Shown: piece by piece, positions 19,822 through 29,300 of the stretch | Numbering within the stretch: position 1 is the first letter of the stretch | Layout of the letters: every line of letters begins with the position of its first letter | Origin: Streptomyces sp. NBC_01267 | GTDB lineage: Bacteria > Actinomycetota > Actinomycetes > Streptomycetales > Streptomycetaceae | Direction: 5' to 3' | NCBI RefSeq assembly: GCF_036241575.1 | Contig: NZ_CP108455.1 | Location: 4,401,001 to 4,465,000, forward strand | DNA: 64,000 bases | The notes under the pieces: model-generated | The model's input: the letters and a program-made list of their open reading frames with translations, nothing else | Database searches by the model: none | Told to the model about the DNA's origin: nothing | Program-made: the position numbers and the translations under genes

Positions 19822-20838
19822 TCATGCGGGCCAGTATCCCCGTGCGGACGGTGGTTTCCCCACCCGCCCCTGGCTCGGCTCCGGCTGCGGGCCCGGTCCT
19901 GCCGGCGTCATCAGCCAGCCGAACACCCCCAGCCCGCCCCGGTCCGTCAGCTCCGCGGCCTCTCCCGCCGCCGCCAGCGCCCGTACGTACGCCGTGGGAT
20001 CCGTGGAGGCCAGCGTCAGCGGGGGGCGTGCGCCGGTCACGCCCAGGCGGTGCAGTGCCTCCCGCTGGGTGAGCAGGTCTCCGCCGCCGCAGGCTGCCGC
20101 GCACGCGTCCAGGGCCACGTGCGCGGTGATGTCGCAGCTTCCGTCCGGGACCGGCCGTGCCTCCCGGCCCGCGCGGAAACCGGTGAGCGTGCCGAAGGGC
20201 GGCCGGGACCCGCGCGTGTGGGAGTAGTCGACGGCGACCGCCAGACCGCCGTCGAGCGTGCCGGCCGCAGCCGCCCACGCCTCGTCGCGCGGGCGGCCGA
20301 TCTCGGCCCGCAGGCCCGGCTCGGTCAGCGGCCACCAGCGGTCCAGCCACTCCGCGTCCGCCCCGGCTACCGGATCCCCGAGCCGCTCCGCGCCGTCCGA
20401 CGTCCGTACCAGGACGTAGCGCGGCGTCCCGTCCGCGTCCGCCTCCGCCACATCGACCGGTACGTTGTCCAGCCACTCGTTCGCGAAGAGCAGCCCGCAC
20501 ACCCCGGCCGGCGGCTCCGCGGTCCACACGACCCGCTCGTCGAGGCCGGGCGGACGGGCGGCCCGCTCGACGGCGTACGCCCGTACCGGGAAACCGTCGG
20601 GCAGCGCGGCCAGCACCCCCGACAACAGTTCGCCGCGGCCCGCGCCCATGTCGACCAGGGCCGGTTCGCGGAGGCCGAGACCGGTCAGCAGCCGGGCGAC
20701 CGCCGAGGCGAACAGCGGGGAGGCGTGCACCGAGGTGCGGAAGTGGCCGGCGGGCCCCTCCGGCCGCAGATAGAACCCGTCCGCCCCGTACAGCGCGGTC
20801 TCGGCCGCCTCACGCCACCCACGCCACTCATCAGTCAC
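19822..20838 (-). CDS. MidA/NDUFAF7-family SAM-dependent methyltransferase
   Basis: A 338-residue class I methyltransferase of the PF02636 (MidA) type: N-terminal [19 protein letters not shown]-binding [15 protein letters not shown], then [13 protein letters not shown] and DYSHTRGS...[10 protein letters not shown]. In mitochondria the homologue NDUFAF7 symmetrically dimethylates an arginine of NDUFS2 during complex I assembly. The gene lies immediately upstream of a NuoD-like gene on the same strand, so substrate and enzyme are probably co-expressed. The GTG at 20838 (VTDEWRGW) is used; the same frame runs on open antisense to the neighbouring two-component genes. Confidence 0.88.
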   Translation of the reverse strand: MTDEWRGWREAAETALYGADGFYLRPEGPAGHFRTSVHASPLFASAVARLLTGLGLREPALVDMGAGRGELLSGVLAALPDGFPVRAYAVERAARPPGLDERVVWTAEPPAGVCGLLFANEWLDNVPVDVAEADADGTPRYVLVRTSDGAERLGDPVAGADAEWLDRWWPLTEPGLRAEIGRPRDEAWAAAAGTLDGGLAVAVDYSHTRGSRPPFGTLTGFRAGREARPVPDGSCDITAHVALDACAAACGGGDLLTQREALHRLGVTGARPPLTLASTDPTAYVRALAAAGEAAELTDRGGLGVFGWLMTPAGPGPQPEPSQGRVGKPPSARGYWPA

Positions 20839-20934
20839 GGCGTCAAGTCTCCACCTTGGGGAGTACTCCCCGGGGCAGCGGATCGGCCCTCCGGTTGACC
20901 CTGACACCTGTTCGGCTTCCCTACGCTGGGTTAC

Positions 20935-22134
20935 GTGCAGCGCCTCTACGCCTTCATCCGCAGACACCCGACCTGGGTCGACAGCTTCTGGGCCGTCGTC
21001 CTCCTCGGGATCTGCGGCGTGCAGTACGTGTTGGGCAACTACCCGGCCCATGAGCGAGCCGCGGCCGTCCCGATCGCCGTCGGGCTGTGCACCGCCGTCG
21101 CGCTGCGCCGTCGCGCGCCCGAGAAGATGCTGGTGCTGACCGCCGTGATGGGGCTCGCCCAGCTGGCCCTCGACGTCCAGTCGTCCCTGGCCGACTTCGC
21201 GATGCTGTTGCTGATCTACACGGTCGCCGCCGTCGGGAAGCGCTGGGCCTCGCGGTTCGCCCTGGTCGGCGCGTTGAGCGCGGGCACGCTCGCGCAGCTG
21301 CGCTGGCCCGAGCCGACGGTCCACAACTGGGTCCAGGAGGTCTTCTTCACGGTCGTGCTGACCGTGCCGTTCGTCCTGGCCTGGGTGCTCGGCGACTCGA
21401 TGAGCACGCGCCGGGCCTACCTGGCGCAGCTGGAGGAACGGGCCGCCCGCCTGGAGAAGGAGCGCGAGGCGCAGTCGAAGGTGGCGGTGGCGGGTGAACG
21501 GGCCCGCATCGCCCGCGAACTGCACGATGTCGTCGCGCACAACGTCTCCGTCATGGTCGTCCAGGCGGACGGCGCCGCCTACGTCATGGACGCCTCGCCC
21601 GACCAGGCCAAGCAGGCCCTGGAGACCATTTCCTCCACCGGCCGCCAGGCGCTCGCCGAGATGCGCAGGCTGCTGGGGGTGCTGCGGACCGGGGACGCGC
21701 AGGAGAGCGGGGAGTACGTACCGCAGCCCGACGTGGAGCAGATCCAGGAGCTGGTCGACCAGGTCAGGACCGCGGGACTGACCGTGGACTTCCAGGTCGA
21801 GGGGACACCGCGTCCGCTGCCCAGTGGCGTGGAGCTCACGGCGTACCGCATTGTGCAGGAAGCACTCACCAATACGCGCAAGCACGGCGGGCCCGACGTG
21901 GGCGCCAGCGTTCGGCTCGTGTACTTCGACGACGGGCTCGGTCTGCTCGTCGAGGACGACGGCCGCGGCGCGGCGCACGAGCTGTACACGGACGGCGGCG
22001 CCGACGGGCAGGGACACGGTCTGATCGGGATGCGGGAGCGCATCGGGATGGTCGGAGGCACGCTGGACGCGGGCCCGCGCCCCGGCGGCGGCTTCCGGAT
22101 CAGCGCGCTGCTCCCGCTCAGGCCCGCCCACTAG
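20935..22134 (+). CDS. two-component sensor histidine kinase, HisKA_3 type
   Basis: NarL/DesK-like kinase of 399 residues. Four to five transmembrane helices occupy residues 20-150 with almost no extracytoplasmic loop, so the signal is probably sensed in or at the membrane. The dimerisation helix carries the phospho-acceptor His 197 in [17 protein letters not shown], and the HATPase region has [14 protein letters not shown] and [12 protein letters not shown]. Start is GTG 20935. The response regulator begins 16 bases after the stop. The stimulus is unknown. Confidence 0.92.
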   Translation: MQRLYAFIRRHPTWVDSFWAVVLLGICGVQYVLGNYPAHERAAAVPIAVGLCTAVALRRRAPEKMLVLTAVMGLAQLALDVQSSLADFAMLLLIYTVAAVGKRWASRFALVGALSAGTLAQLRWPEPTVHNWVQEVFFTVVLTVPFVLAWVLGDSMSTRRAYLAQLEERAARLEKEREAQSKVAVAGERARIARELHDVVAHNVSVMVVQADGAAYVMDASPDQAKQALETISSTGRQALAEMRRLLGVLRTGDAQESGEYVPQPDVEQIQELVDQVRTAGLTVDFQVEGTPRPLPSGVELTAYRIVQEALTNTRKHGGPDVGASVRLVYFDDGLGLLVEDDGRGAAHELYTDGGADGQGHGLIGMRERIGMVGGTLDAGPRPGGGFRISALLPLRPAH

Positions 22135-22150
22135 AAGGGATTTGTACGAA

Positions 22151-22828
22151 ATGGCGATCCGGGTAATGCTCGTCGACGACCAGGTGCTTCTCCGCACCGG
22201 CTTCCGGATGGTGCTCGCCGCCCAGCCGGACATGGAGGTCGTCGCGGAGGCGGGCGACGGCGCCGAGGCCATCGACATCCTCAGGACGTCGGCGGTCGAC
22301 GTGGTGCTGATGGATGTCCGGATGCCGAGGCTCGACGGTGTCGAGGCGACCCGGCAGATCTGTGCGCAGCCGAACGCGCCCAAGGTGCTGATCCTGACGA
22401 CCTTCGACCTGGACGAGTACGCCTTCTCCGGTCTGAAGGCGGGCGCCAGCGGCTTCATGCTGAAGGACGTGCCCCCGGCGGAACTGCTCGCCGCGATCCG
22501 CTCGGTGCACAGCGGCGACGCGGTGGTGGCGCCGTCGACGACCAGGCGGCTGCTCGACCGCTTCTCACCGATGCTGCCGGGCCGGGCGTCCGGTCCCCAG
22601 CACAAGGGCGTCGGGCGGCTCACCGAGCGCGAGCGCGAGGTGATGCTGCTGGTCGCCCAGGGCATGTCGAACGGCGAGATCGCGGCGCACCTGGTGCTGT
22701 CCGAGGCCACGGTCAAGACGCACGTGGGCCGCATCCTCACCAAGCTGGAGCTCCGGGACCGGGTGCAGGTGGTGGTGCTCGCGTACGAGACGGGGCTGGT
22801 CAGGGCGGGCGGCTCGGGAGCGCGCTGA
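22151..22828 (+). CDS. LuxR/NarL-family response regulator
   Basis: A 225-residue receiver plus GerE-type helix-turn-helix. The phospho-acceptor is Asp 55 ([12 protein letters not shown]) and the DNA-binding part is [39 protein letters not shown] near the C-terminus. ATG 22151 is chosen because GAAGGGA lies about ten bases upstream. It is the cognate partner of the kinase ending at 22134. Targets are not evident; it may act on its own operon. Confidence 0.93.
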   Translation: MAIRVMLVDDQVLLRTGFRMVLAAQPDMEVVAEAGDGAEAIDILRTSAVDVVLMDVRMPRLDGVEATRQICAQPNAPKVLILTTFDLDEYAFSGLKAGASGFMLKDVPPAELLAAIRSVHSGDAVVAPSTTRRLLDRFSPMLPGRASGPQHKGVGRLTEREREVMLLVAQGMSNGEIAAHLVLSEATVKTHVGRILTKLELRDRVQVVVLAYETGLVRAGGSGAR

Positions 22829-22845
22829 GCCGCGCCGTCGGAGGC

Positions 22846-22901
22846 AGGCCCGGCAGAGACCGGCCGGGCAGATCCGGCCGGGCAGCTCCTGTCGGGCAGG
22901 T
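22846..22901. repeat. 14-bp degenerate tandem repeat, about four copies
   Basis: Units based on CCGGCCGGGCAGAT fill most of the gap between the convergent response regulator and ArsR-type regulator genes and end one base before the latter's stop codon. Confidence 0.75.
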
Positions 22902-22902
22902 C

Positions 22903-24081
22903 CTAGCGGAGTACCCCCTCCAGGAAGTCGCTGCCGAGCCGGGCCACCACGGTGAGGTCCAGCTGGTGCAGTACGTACCGTCCGCGGCGCCTGGTGGTGA
23001 TCAGCCCGGCCCGCTTCAGCAGCGCCAGATGACGGGAGACCTCGGGCGCGGATATGCCGTGCGTGTCGGCCAGTTCGCCCGTGGTGTGCGAGGCGCGGGC
23101 CAGATCTCTGCACAGTCGCATCCGCATCGGGTGGGCCAGCGCTTCGAGCCGCAGCTTCAGCAGCTCCACGGAGGCGGGGGAGGGCAGCTCGGGCGCCGCG
23201 ACCGGGTACTGGACCACCGGGCGCCAGTCCGGGCGGTGCAGCACCAGCAGGTGGGGCCAGCCGAAACTCGTCGGTACGAAGGTGAGTCCGTCCCCGGCGG
23301 GCGAGCCCATGGCCACCGACCGGCCCTCCGAGAGCTTGTCGGCGCTGATGCGGGTACCCGTCTCGTCCATCGACAGGGCGGCGGAGACCGCGGTCACGGC
23401 CTCGGCGAGGCCCTTGTGCCGCAGCAGCTCGGTCTTGTGCCGGGCGTCGGCGGCCAGCTGGAACCGTATGCGCCGCCAGGTGTCGCCGAAGAACGCCTGC
23501 TCGCAGTCCTCGAAGAGACGCCGGATCCACGCCCGGACGGTGACCGGGTCGTTCAGCAGCTGTCTGGTGAAGTCGAGCTGTCTGGGGCCGCGCGCCGCCG
23601 CGAGGTCCAGGGAACGCGCCCGCACTCCGGAGTCCGAGAGCGGGGAGGGCCCACCGATGTTGTAGGTGACGGAACAGGTGAACTCCATCGCGACGGTGAC
23701 GAATTCGTCGTCCGGCAGCAGATCGAGCAGATCCAGGTCCTCGGCCAGCGTCGCTCCGGGCCTGCTGCCCGTATGCCTGTCACCCAGGTGCGCGCCGTGC
23801 GTGGGCCCGCCGTCCGTACGCCCTCTGTACGCCGGCCGGACCCCCGCGAACGGCATGAAGATGTCCGAGAACGTGGAGCGCCACAGGAATTCCGCCTCGT
23901 GCAGCCGGTCGGCGAGGTCCGCGGGGAGCGCGGCGGACGTCGCCGTGGCCCAGCCGTGCAGTCCCGGGTGGTGCCCCGGCTCGGACAGCACATGCAGGGC
24001 GTTGCCCAGCTCGGCCAGCGGCGACGGCTCGAAAGTGATCCCGTCCGGCGGCAGTCCGGTGATGTCGATGTCCACGCTCAT
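22903..24081 (-). CDS. ArsR-type regulator with N-terminal DUF5937-like domain
   Basis: A 392-residue protein whose winged helix-turn-helix lies at the C-terminus (about 305-385): LEALAHPMRMRLCRDLARAS, GISAPEVSRHLALLKRAGLI. The 290-residue N-terminal part (MSVDIDITGLPPDGITFEPSPLAELGNAL region) matches the DUF5937 type found fused to ArsR domains in actinobacteria and probably binds a ligand. No metal-binding Cys pair typical of ArsR is seen in the recognition helix. ATG 24081 starts the conserved sequence. It is divergent from the small gene at 24180. Confidence 0.87.
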   Translation of the reverse strand: MSVDIDITGLPPDGITFEPSPLAELGNALHVLSEPGHHPGLHGWATATSAALPADLADRLHEAEFLWRSTFSDIFMPFAGVRPAYRGRTDGGPTHGAHLGDRHTGSRPGATLAEDLDLLDLLPDDEFVTVAMEFTCSVTYNIGGPSPLSDSGVRARSLDLAAARGPRQLDFTRQLLNDPVTVRAWIRRLFEDCEQAFFGDTWRRIRFQLAADARHKTELLRHKGLAEAVTAVSAALSMDETGTRISADKLSEGRSVAMGSPAGDGLTFVPTSFGWPHLLVLHRPDWRPVVQYPVAAPELPSPASVELLKLRLEALAHPMRMRLCRDLARASHTTGELADTHGISAPEVSRHLALLKRAGLITTRRRGRYVLHQLDLTVVARLGSDFLEGVLR

Positions 24082-24179
24082 GCATCCATGGTGCCTGCCC
24101 CCACTGACAACCGGCCGTCGATTGACGGGCCTCGTCAAACGGCGCTCAGGGGGCCGGAGCGGGCACGCAGGGTGGGGCC

Positions 24180-24389
24180 ATGAACGCCAATCAGCAGCAC
24201 ATGTTCGACGCCTACCGTGCGGCCCAACGGGGGGAACTGGCTCCGCCGCTGCCCGGCAAGCACGACTGGGAGGCCATCGGGGAGATGGCGCGGACGGCGC
24301 GGATGGCGCGGTCCGCCGGGACCGCACCGTCCGGGCGCCGACGGGCAGGGCGGCGGCGCTGGTGGGGCCTGCTGCGGAGAACCGGTTGA
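24180..24389 (+). CDS. small conserved hypothetical protein
   Basis: A 69-residue protein starting MNANQQHMFDAYRAAQRGE, with a PPLPGKHDWEA turn and a very basic C-terminus (RRRAGRRRWWGLLRR). I recall similar short streptomycete proteins with the QQHMFD...YRAAQ opening, but no function is known. It starts 98 bases from the divergent ArsR-type gene, whose promoter region it shares, so regulation by that protein is possible. Confidence 0.6.
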   Translation: MNANQQHMFDAYRAAQRGELAPPLPGKHDWEAIGEMARTARMARSAGTAPSGRRRAGRRRWWGLLRRTG

Positions 24390-24434
24390 AGCAGCCGGTA
24401 CGGCGCGGGTTCCCCCTCGCAGGTCCGCCGCCGG

Positions 24435-25616
24435 TCACCCCACCCGTCGCACGAACTCCCGTACCGCCGACACCACGTCCGCCACCGTCCACGACAGCCC
24501 CGGCCCCGCCACCGTCACCTCGGTGAACGAGAGTTCCGGCACCCCGCCCGGCGCAGGATGGAACGGGTGGAACAGCGCCACCCCGGTCTCCTCCGCCTGC
24601 TCGACCGCCACCCGGGTCAGCATCTCCGCGTCGTACGGGAGCCACACCTGGAACTGGTGCGTGTGCGGCACCTCGGGGTTGATCCGGAACCACGCCGGCC
24701 CGGCCTCCCGGAACCCCTCCGCCAGCCCGGCCGCGACCACCTTCGCCTGAGCGACGTACGAGGCCAGCCGCGGCAGCTCCCGCTCCAGCCCCACCAGCGC
24801 CGACAGCGCGGCCGGGTACTGCTGGAAGATCTGCCCGCCGTACCGGTGCCGCCAGACCCGCGCCTCGTCGACGAGCGTTTCGGGACCCGCGAGCACCGCG
24901 CCCGAAAGGCCGTCCAGCGACTTGTAGAAGGACACGTACACACTGTCCGCGAGCCCCGCGATCTCCTTCAGGCCGTGGCCGAAGTGCGGGGTGCACTCCC
25001 ACAGCCGTGCGCCGTCGAAGTGCACCACCGCGTCACGTTCCCTGGCCGCATCGACGACCGCCACCAGCTCGTCCCAGGTCGGCAGGGAGAAACCGGCGTC
25101 GCGCAGCGGAAGTTCCAGCATCAGCGTCCCGAACGGTTCGCCGAAGTCGCGCACCTCGTCGGCGGTGGGCAGCCGGGGCGCCGACGTCGGGTGGACCGTA
25201 CGCAGTCCGCTCACCGTCCCGAAAGCGCCCCCCTCGTGCATCTCCGGGTGCGCCAGCGGATGCAGGGCGACCGTGGCGTTGCCCGTGCGCTCCGCCCAGC
25301 ACCGCAGCGCGACCTGCTGGGCCATCGTGCCGGTGGGGAAGAAGGCCGCCGCGGGGAAACCGAGCAGCGAGGCCACCCGCTCCTCCAACGCGGCGACGAC
25401 CCCGCCGCCGTACAGGTCGACGGATTCGCCGAGGTCGTACACCGTTCCCGCGTCCGCGGCCAGCGCCGTCAGCCGCTCGCCCAGCGTGGCGTGCGCGGAC
25501 GGACGCGACAGTATGTGCTTCGCCCCCCGCAGCGCGGCCGTTCTGCGCTGCCGCTCGTTCTGCTCGTCCCGCTCGTTCTGCTCGTCCTGCTCGTTCTCGT
25601 CCGTGTCATGGGTCAT
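24435..25616 (-). CDS. threonine aldolase / beta-eliminating lyase family PLP enzyme
   Basis: Fold-type I PLP enzyme of the low-specificity threonine aldolase family, which cleaves threonine or allo-threonine to glycine and acetaldehyde. The PLP lysine is in VYVSFYKSLDGLSGAVL, and HFDGARLWE gives the cofactor-binding Asp and Arg. ATG 25616 (MTHDTDENEQ) is used; upstream sequence in frame is not conserved. The N-terminus is extended by an acidic EQ/DEQ/NER stretch encoded by an 18-bp minisatellite. The L or D preference cannot be told. Confidence 0.87.
   Translation of the reverse strand: MTHDTDENEQDEQNERDEQNERQRRTAALRGAKHILSRPSAHATLGERLTALAADAGTVYDLGESVDLYGGGVVAALEERVASLLGFPAAAFFPTGTMAQQVALRCWAERTGNATVALHPLAHPEMHEGGAFGTVSGLRTVHPTSAPRLPTADEVRDFGEPFGTLMLELPLRDAGFSLPTWDELVAVVDAARERDAVVHFDGARLWECTPHFGHGLKEIAGLADSVYVSFYKSLDGLSGAVLAGPETLVDEARVWRHRYGGQIFQQYPAALSALVGLERELPRLASYVAQAKVVAAGLAEGFREAGPAWFRINPEVPHTHQFQVWLPYDAEMLTRVAVEQAEETGVALFHPFHPAPGGVPELSFTEVTVAGPGLSWTVADVVSAVREFVRRVG
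25552..25602. repeat. 18-bp in-frame minisatellite in the threonine aldolase gene
   Basis: Two perfect copies of CGCTCGTTCTGCTCGTCC and a degenerate third lie in the 5' end of the minus-strand gene and encode repeats of DEQNER. The unit length is a multiple of three, so copy-number change would keep the frame. Confidence 0.8.
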
Positions 25617-25733
25617 ATTCAGATCATCACCCACAGCCTGTGGACAGTCTCCCGAGTGCCCCGAAACCTGGGCGTAGCATGACGGGGAAATCGTCCGGTA
25701 CCCCTCGCGGACTGGAACGGAAGGCCGTCCCAC

Positions 25734-26633
25734 ATGAACGCATCAGTAGACACCCGCCCCGCCCGGCTCACCGTCGGCGTCGTCGGCACCGGCCGGGTGG
25801 GCCCCGCGCTCGCCGCGTCGCTCCAGCTGGCCGGGCACCGTCCGGTCGCCGCGTCCGGTGTGTCCGACGCCTCCGTGCGCAGGGCCGCCGTCCTGCTCCC
25901 CGATGTCCCCCTGGTCCCCCCGGCCGAGGTGCTGGCGCGGGCCGAGCTGGTCCTGCTGACCGTGCCCGACGACGCGCTGCCCGCGCTGGTCGAGGGACTG
26001 GCCGCGACCGGCGCGGTCCGCCCGGGACAGCTCCTGGTCCACACGTCGGGCCGGTTCGGCACCCGGGTGCTCGACCCCGCGCTGCGCGCCGGAGCCCTGC
26101 CGCTGGCACTGCACCCGGCGATGACCTTCACCGGCACCTCGGTGGACGTCCAGCGGCTGGCCGGCTGCTCCTTCGGCGTGACCGCCCCCGACGAGCTGCG
26201 GCTCGCCGCCGAGGCACTGGTCATCGAGATGGGCGGCGAGCCCGAGTGGATCGCCGAGGAGTCCCGGCCGCTCTACCACGCGGCGCTCGCCATCGGCGCG
26301 AACCACCTGGTCACCCTGGTGGCCCAGTCCATGGAGCTGCTGCGTACGGCCGGGGTCGCCGCCCCCGACCGGATGCTCGGCCCGCTCCTCGGCGCCGCCC
26401 TCGACAACGCCCTCAGGTCCGGTGACGCGGCGCTGACCGGACCGGTCGCCCGCGGCGACGCGGGCACGGTGTCGGCGCACGTCGAAGAGTTGCGCAAGCA
26501 CGCCCCGCAGGCCGTCGCCGGATATCTCGCGATGGCCCGTACGACGGCGGACCGCGCCCTCGCGCACGGTCTGCTCAAGCCGGAACTGGCCGAGGACCTG
26601 CTCGGTGTCCTCGGCGAGGAGGAGACCCGATGA
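25734..26633 (+). CDS. Rossmann-like DUF2520 dehydrogenase-fold protein
   Basis: A 299-residue protein with an N-terminal dinucleotide-binding motif ([17 protein letters not shown]) and a C-terminal DUF2520 helical domain ([20 protein letters not shown]). The architecture resembles pyrroline-5-carboxylate or ketopantoate reductases. It overlaps panC by four bases (ATGA), the arrangement seen in many actinobacteria, so a role as ketopantoate reductase or a related pantothenate step is plausible but unproven. First gene of the cofactor operon. Confidence 0.88.
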   Translation: MNASVDTRPARLTVGVVGTGRVGPALAASLQLAGHRPVAASGVSDASVRRAAVLLPDVPLVPPAEVLARAELVLLTVPDDALPALVEGLAATGAVRPGQLLVHTSGRFGTRVLDPALRAGALPLALHPAMTFTGTSVDVQRLAGCSFGVTAPDELRLAAEALVIEMGGEPEWIAEESRPLYHAALAIGANHLVTLVAQSMELLRTAGVAAPDRMLGPLLGAALDNALRSGDAALTGPVARGDAGTVSAHVEELRKHAPQAVAGYLAMARTTADRALAHGLLKPELAEDLLGVLGEEETR

Positions 26634-27514
26634 CCGCCCTGCTGCACACGGCCGCCGAGCTGGACGCCCTGCCGCGCACCGCGCCGTCCACCGACAGGCG
26701 CGCCGTCGTCATGACCATGGGCGCCCTCCACGAGGGCCACGCCACCCTGATCCGTACGGCGAGGGAGCTGGTGGGGAGGACCGGTCAGGTCGTCGTCACA
26801 ATCTTCGTCAACCCGCTCCAGTTCGGTGCGGGTGAAGACCTCGACCGCTACCCCCGCACCCTCGAAGCCGACCTCGCCGTCGCCGAACTGGCCGGTGCGG
26901 ACGCGGTGTTCGCCCCGGCCGTGGACGAGGTCTACCCGGGTGGGGAGCCTCAGGTGCGGATCGCGGCGGGCCCCATGGGCGAGCGTTTCGAGGGCTCGGC
27001 GCGCCCCGGCCACTTCGACGGGATGCTCACCGTCGTCGCCAAGCTGCTGCACCTCACCCGGCCCGGCCTCGCGCTGTTCGGGCAGAAGGACGCCCAACAG
27101 CTCGCCCTGGTCCGGCGGATGGCGCGCGATCTCAACTTCCCGGTCGAGATCGTCGGCGTACCGACGGTCCGCGAGCCCGACGGCCTGGCTCTCTCCAGCC
27201 GCAACCGCTTCCTCTCCGCCGAGGACCGCGCCACCGCGCTGGTCCTCTCCCGGGCCCTGTTCGCGGGCCGGGACGTCCTGGCGGCGGCACCGTCGCCGAC
27301 CGGCGACGCCACCCCCGCGGCCGTGCGCGCCGCGGCACGGGCCGCCGTCGCGGGCGCGCCGCTCACCCTCGACTACCTGTCCCTGATCGACCCGTCCGAC
27401 TTCACCGAGGCCGACGACCACCACAAGGGCGGGGCGGTCCTCGCGATCGCCGCCCGGGTCGGTGCGACGCGCCTGATCGACAACATCCCGCTGACCTTCG
27501 GGGAGCCACAGTGA
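26630..27514 (+). CDS. panC: pantoate-beta-alanine ligase
   Basis: Pantothenate synthetase; joins pantoate and beta-alanine with ATP to make vitamin B5, the precursor of CoA. The nucleotidyltransferase HIGH-like motif is [14 protein letters not shown], followed by [27 protein letters not shown] and ALSSRN. Its 294 residues are typical. It overlaps the DUF2520 gene upstream and nadB downstream by four bases each, showing tight coupling. Confidence 0.95.
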   Translation: MTALLHTAAELDALPRTAPSTDRRAVVMTMGALHEGHATLIRTARELVGRTGQVVVTIFVNPLQFGAGEDLDRYPRTLEADLAVAELAGADAVFAPAVDEVYPGGEPQVRIAAGPMGERFEGSARPGHFDGMLTVVAKLLHLTRPGLALFGQKDAQQLALVRRMARDLNFPVEIVGVPTVREPDGLALSSRNRFLSAEDRATALVLSRALFAGRDVLAAAPSPTGDATPAAVRAAARAAVAGAPLTLDYLSLIDPSDFTEADDHHKGGAVLAIAARVGATRLIDNIPLTFGEPQ

Positions 27515-29298
27515 CCGGAACCGGAATACGCCTGCACGCACCCGTCCCCGGCTGGTCGCTCGACGCCGACGTCGTGATCGTCGGGTCCGGCGTCGCCGGT
27601 CTCACCGCCGCGCTGCGCTGCACCGCGGCGGGCCTGCGCACCGTCGTCGTGACCAAGGCCCGCCTCGACGACGGGTCGACCCGCTGGGCACAGGGCGGCG
27701 TCGCCGCCGCGCTCGGTGAGGGCGACACCCCCGAACAGCACCTCGACGACACGCTGGTCGCCGGCGCCGGGCTCTGCGACGAGACCGCGGTACGCACCCT
27801 GGTCACCGAGGGCCCCGACGCCGTACGCCGCCTCATCGCGACCGGCGCGCACTTCGACACCGACGCCACCGGCACCCTCGCGCTCGCCCGCGAGGGCGGC
27901 CACCACCGCCGCCGGATCGCCCACGCGGGCGGCGACGCGACGGGCGCGGAGATCTCCCGCGCACTGGTCGAAGCGGTCCGCGCCGCTGCGCTGCACACCG
28001 TCGAGAACGCCCTGGTCCTCGACCTCCTCACCGACGCCGAAGGCCGTACGGCGGGTGTCACCCTGCACGTCATGGGGGAGGGCCAGCACGACGGCGTGGG
28101 CGCCGTCCGTGCACCCGCGGTCGTCCTCGCCACCGGTGGGATGGGCCAGATCTTCTCGGCGACCACCAACCCGTCCGTCTCGACCGGCGACGGCGTGGCC
28201 CTCGCCCTGCGCGCGGGCGCGGACGTCTCGGACCTCGAATTCGTCCAGTTCCACCCCACGGTGCTCTTCCTCGGCGCGGGCGCCGAGGGCCAGCAGCCAC
28301 TGGTCTCCGAAGCGGTACGGGGCGAGGGCGCCCACCTCGTCGACGCCGAGGGCGTCCGGTTCATGGTCGGTCAGCACGAGCTGGCCGAACTGGCCCCGCG
28401 CGACATCGTGGCCAAGGCCATCACCCGCCGCATGCACGAGCACGGCGCGGAACACATGTATCTCGACGCCCGCCACTTCGGCGCCGAGATGTGGGAGCAG
28501 CGCTTCCCGACGATCCTGGCCGCCTGCCGAGCCCACGGCATCGACCCGGTGACCGAGCCGATCCCGGTGGCCCCCGCCGCGCACTACGCCTCGGGCGGCG
28601 TCCGCACCGATCTGCACGGCCGTACGACCGTCCCCGGTCTGTACGCCTGCGGTGAGGTCGCCTGCACCGGCGTGCACGGCGCGAACCGCCTGGCGTCCAA
28701 CTCCCTCCTGGAGGGGCTGGTCTTCGCGGAGCGCATCGCGGACGACGTCGCTGCCACCACCAGGAAGGCCGCCGCGGCCGTCGCCCCCGCCGAACCCGTC
28801 ACGCTTCCGCTGCTCGCCCCCGAGTCCCGCCTCCGCATCCAGCGGATCATGACGGCGGGCGCCGGAGTGCTGCGCTCGGCGGACAGCCTCAGGACGGCCG
28901 CGGCGGAGCTGGAGGCCATCCGCGCGGAAGTGGACACTCCCGCACCTGTGAGCACAGCGGCATCTGTGAACCCACCGGCACCGGCGGACACAGCAGCCAC
29001 CGCACCGAAGCCCGCCACACCTGCCACGTCCGCCACACCCGCCAAGCCCGCCGAACCGGGCGTCGAGGCGTGGGAGGCCACCAACCTCCTCTGCGTCGCC
29101 CGCGTCCTCACCGCCGCCGCACTCCGCCGCGAGGAGACCCGCGGCTGCCACTGGCGCGAGGACCACGCCGACCGGGACGACACCGACTGGCGCCGCCACC
29201 TCGTCGTACAGCTGCAACACGACCGTTCGCTGGACGTACGCACCACGGCCAGCGCGGACTTTCCCCCGACCCTCCCCCAGCGTCCCCAGGAGCAGTGA
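27511..29298 (+). CDS. nadB: L-aspartate oxidase
   Basis: FAD enzyme that oxidises aspartate to iminoaspartate, the first step of de novo NAD synthesis. The FAD motif is [15 protein letters not shown]; further signatures are ARGGVAAAL-like [20 protein letters not shown]-equivalent FVQFHPT and ASGGV...[26 protein letters not shown]. At 595 residues it is longer than usual because of an Ala/Pro/Thr-rich low-complexity insertion at about 473-519. GTG 27511 overlaps the panC stop. NadA is not in this operon. Confidence 0.94.
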   Translation: MTGTGIRLHAPVPGWSLDADVVIVGSGVAGLTAALRCTAAGLRTVVVTKARLDDGSTRWAQGGVAAALGEGDTPEQHLDDTLVAGAGLCDETAVRTLVTEGPDAVRRLIATGAHFDTDATGTLALAREGGHHRRRIAHAGGDATGAEISRALVEAVRAAALHTVENALVLDLLTDAEGRTAGVTLHVMGEGQHDGVGAVRAPAVVLATGGMGQIFSATTNPSVSTGDGVALALRAGADVSDLEFVQFHPTVLFLGAGAEGQQPLVSEAVRGEGAHLVDAEGVRFMVGQHELAELAPRDIVAKAITRRMHEHGAEHMYLDARHFGAEMWEQRFPTILAACRAHGIDPVTEPIPVAPAAHYASGGVRTDLHGRTTVPGLYACGEVACTGVHGANRLASNSLLEGLVFAERIADDVAATTRKAAAAVAPAEPVTLPLLAPESRLRIQRIMTAGAGVLRSADSLRTAAAELEAIRAEVDTPAPVSTAASVNPPAPADTAATAPKPATPATSATPAKPAEPGVEAWEATNLLCVARVLTAAALRREETRGCHWREDHADRDDTDWRRHLVVQLQHDRSLDVRTTASADFPPTLPQRPQEQ

Positions 29299-29300
29299 CC

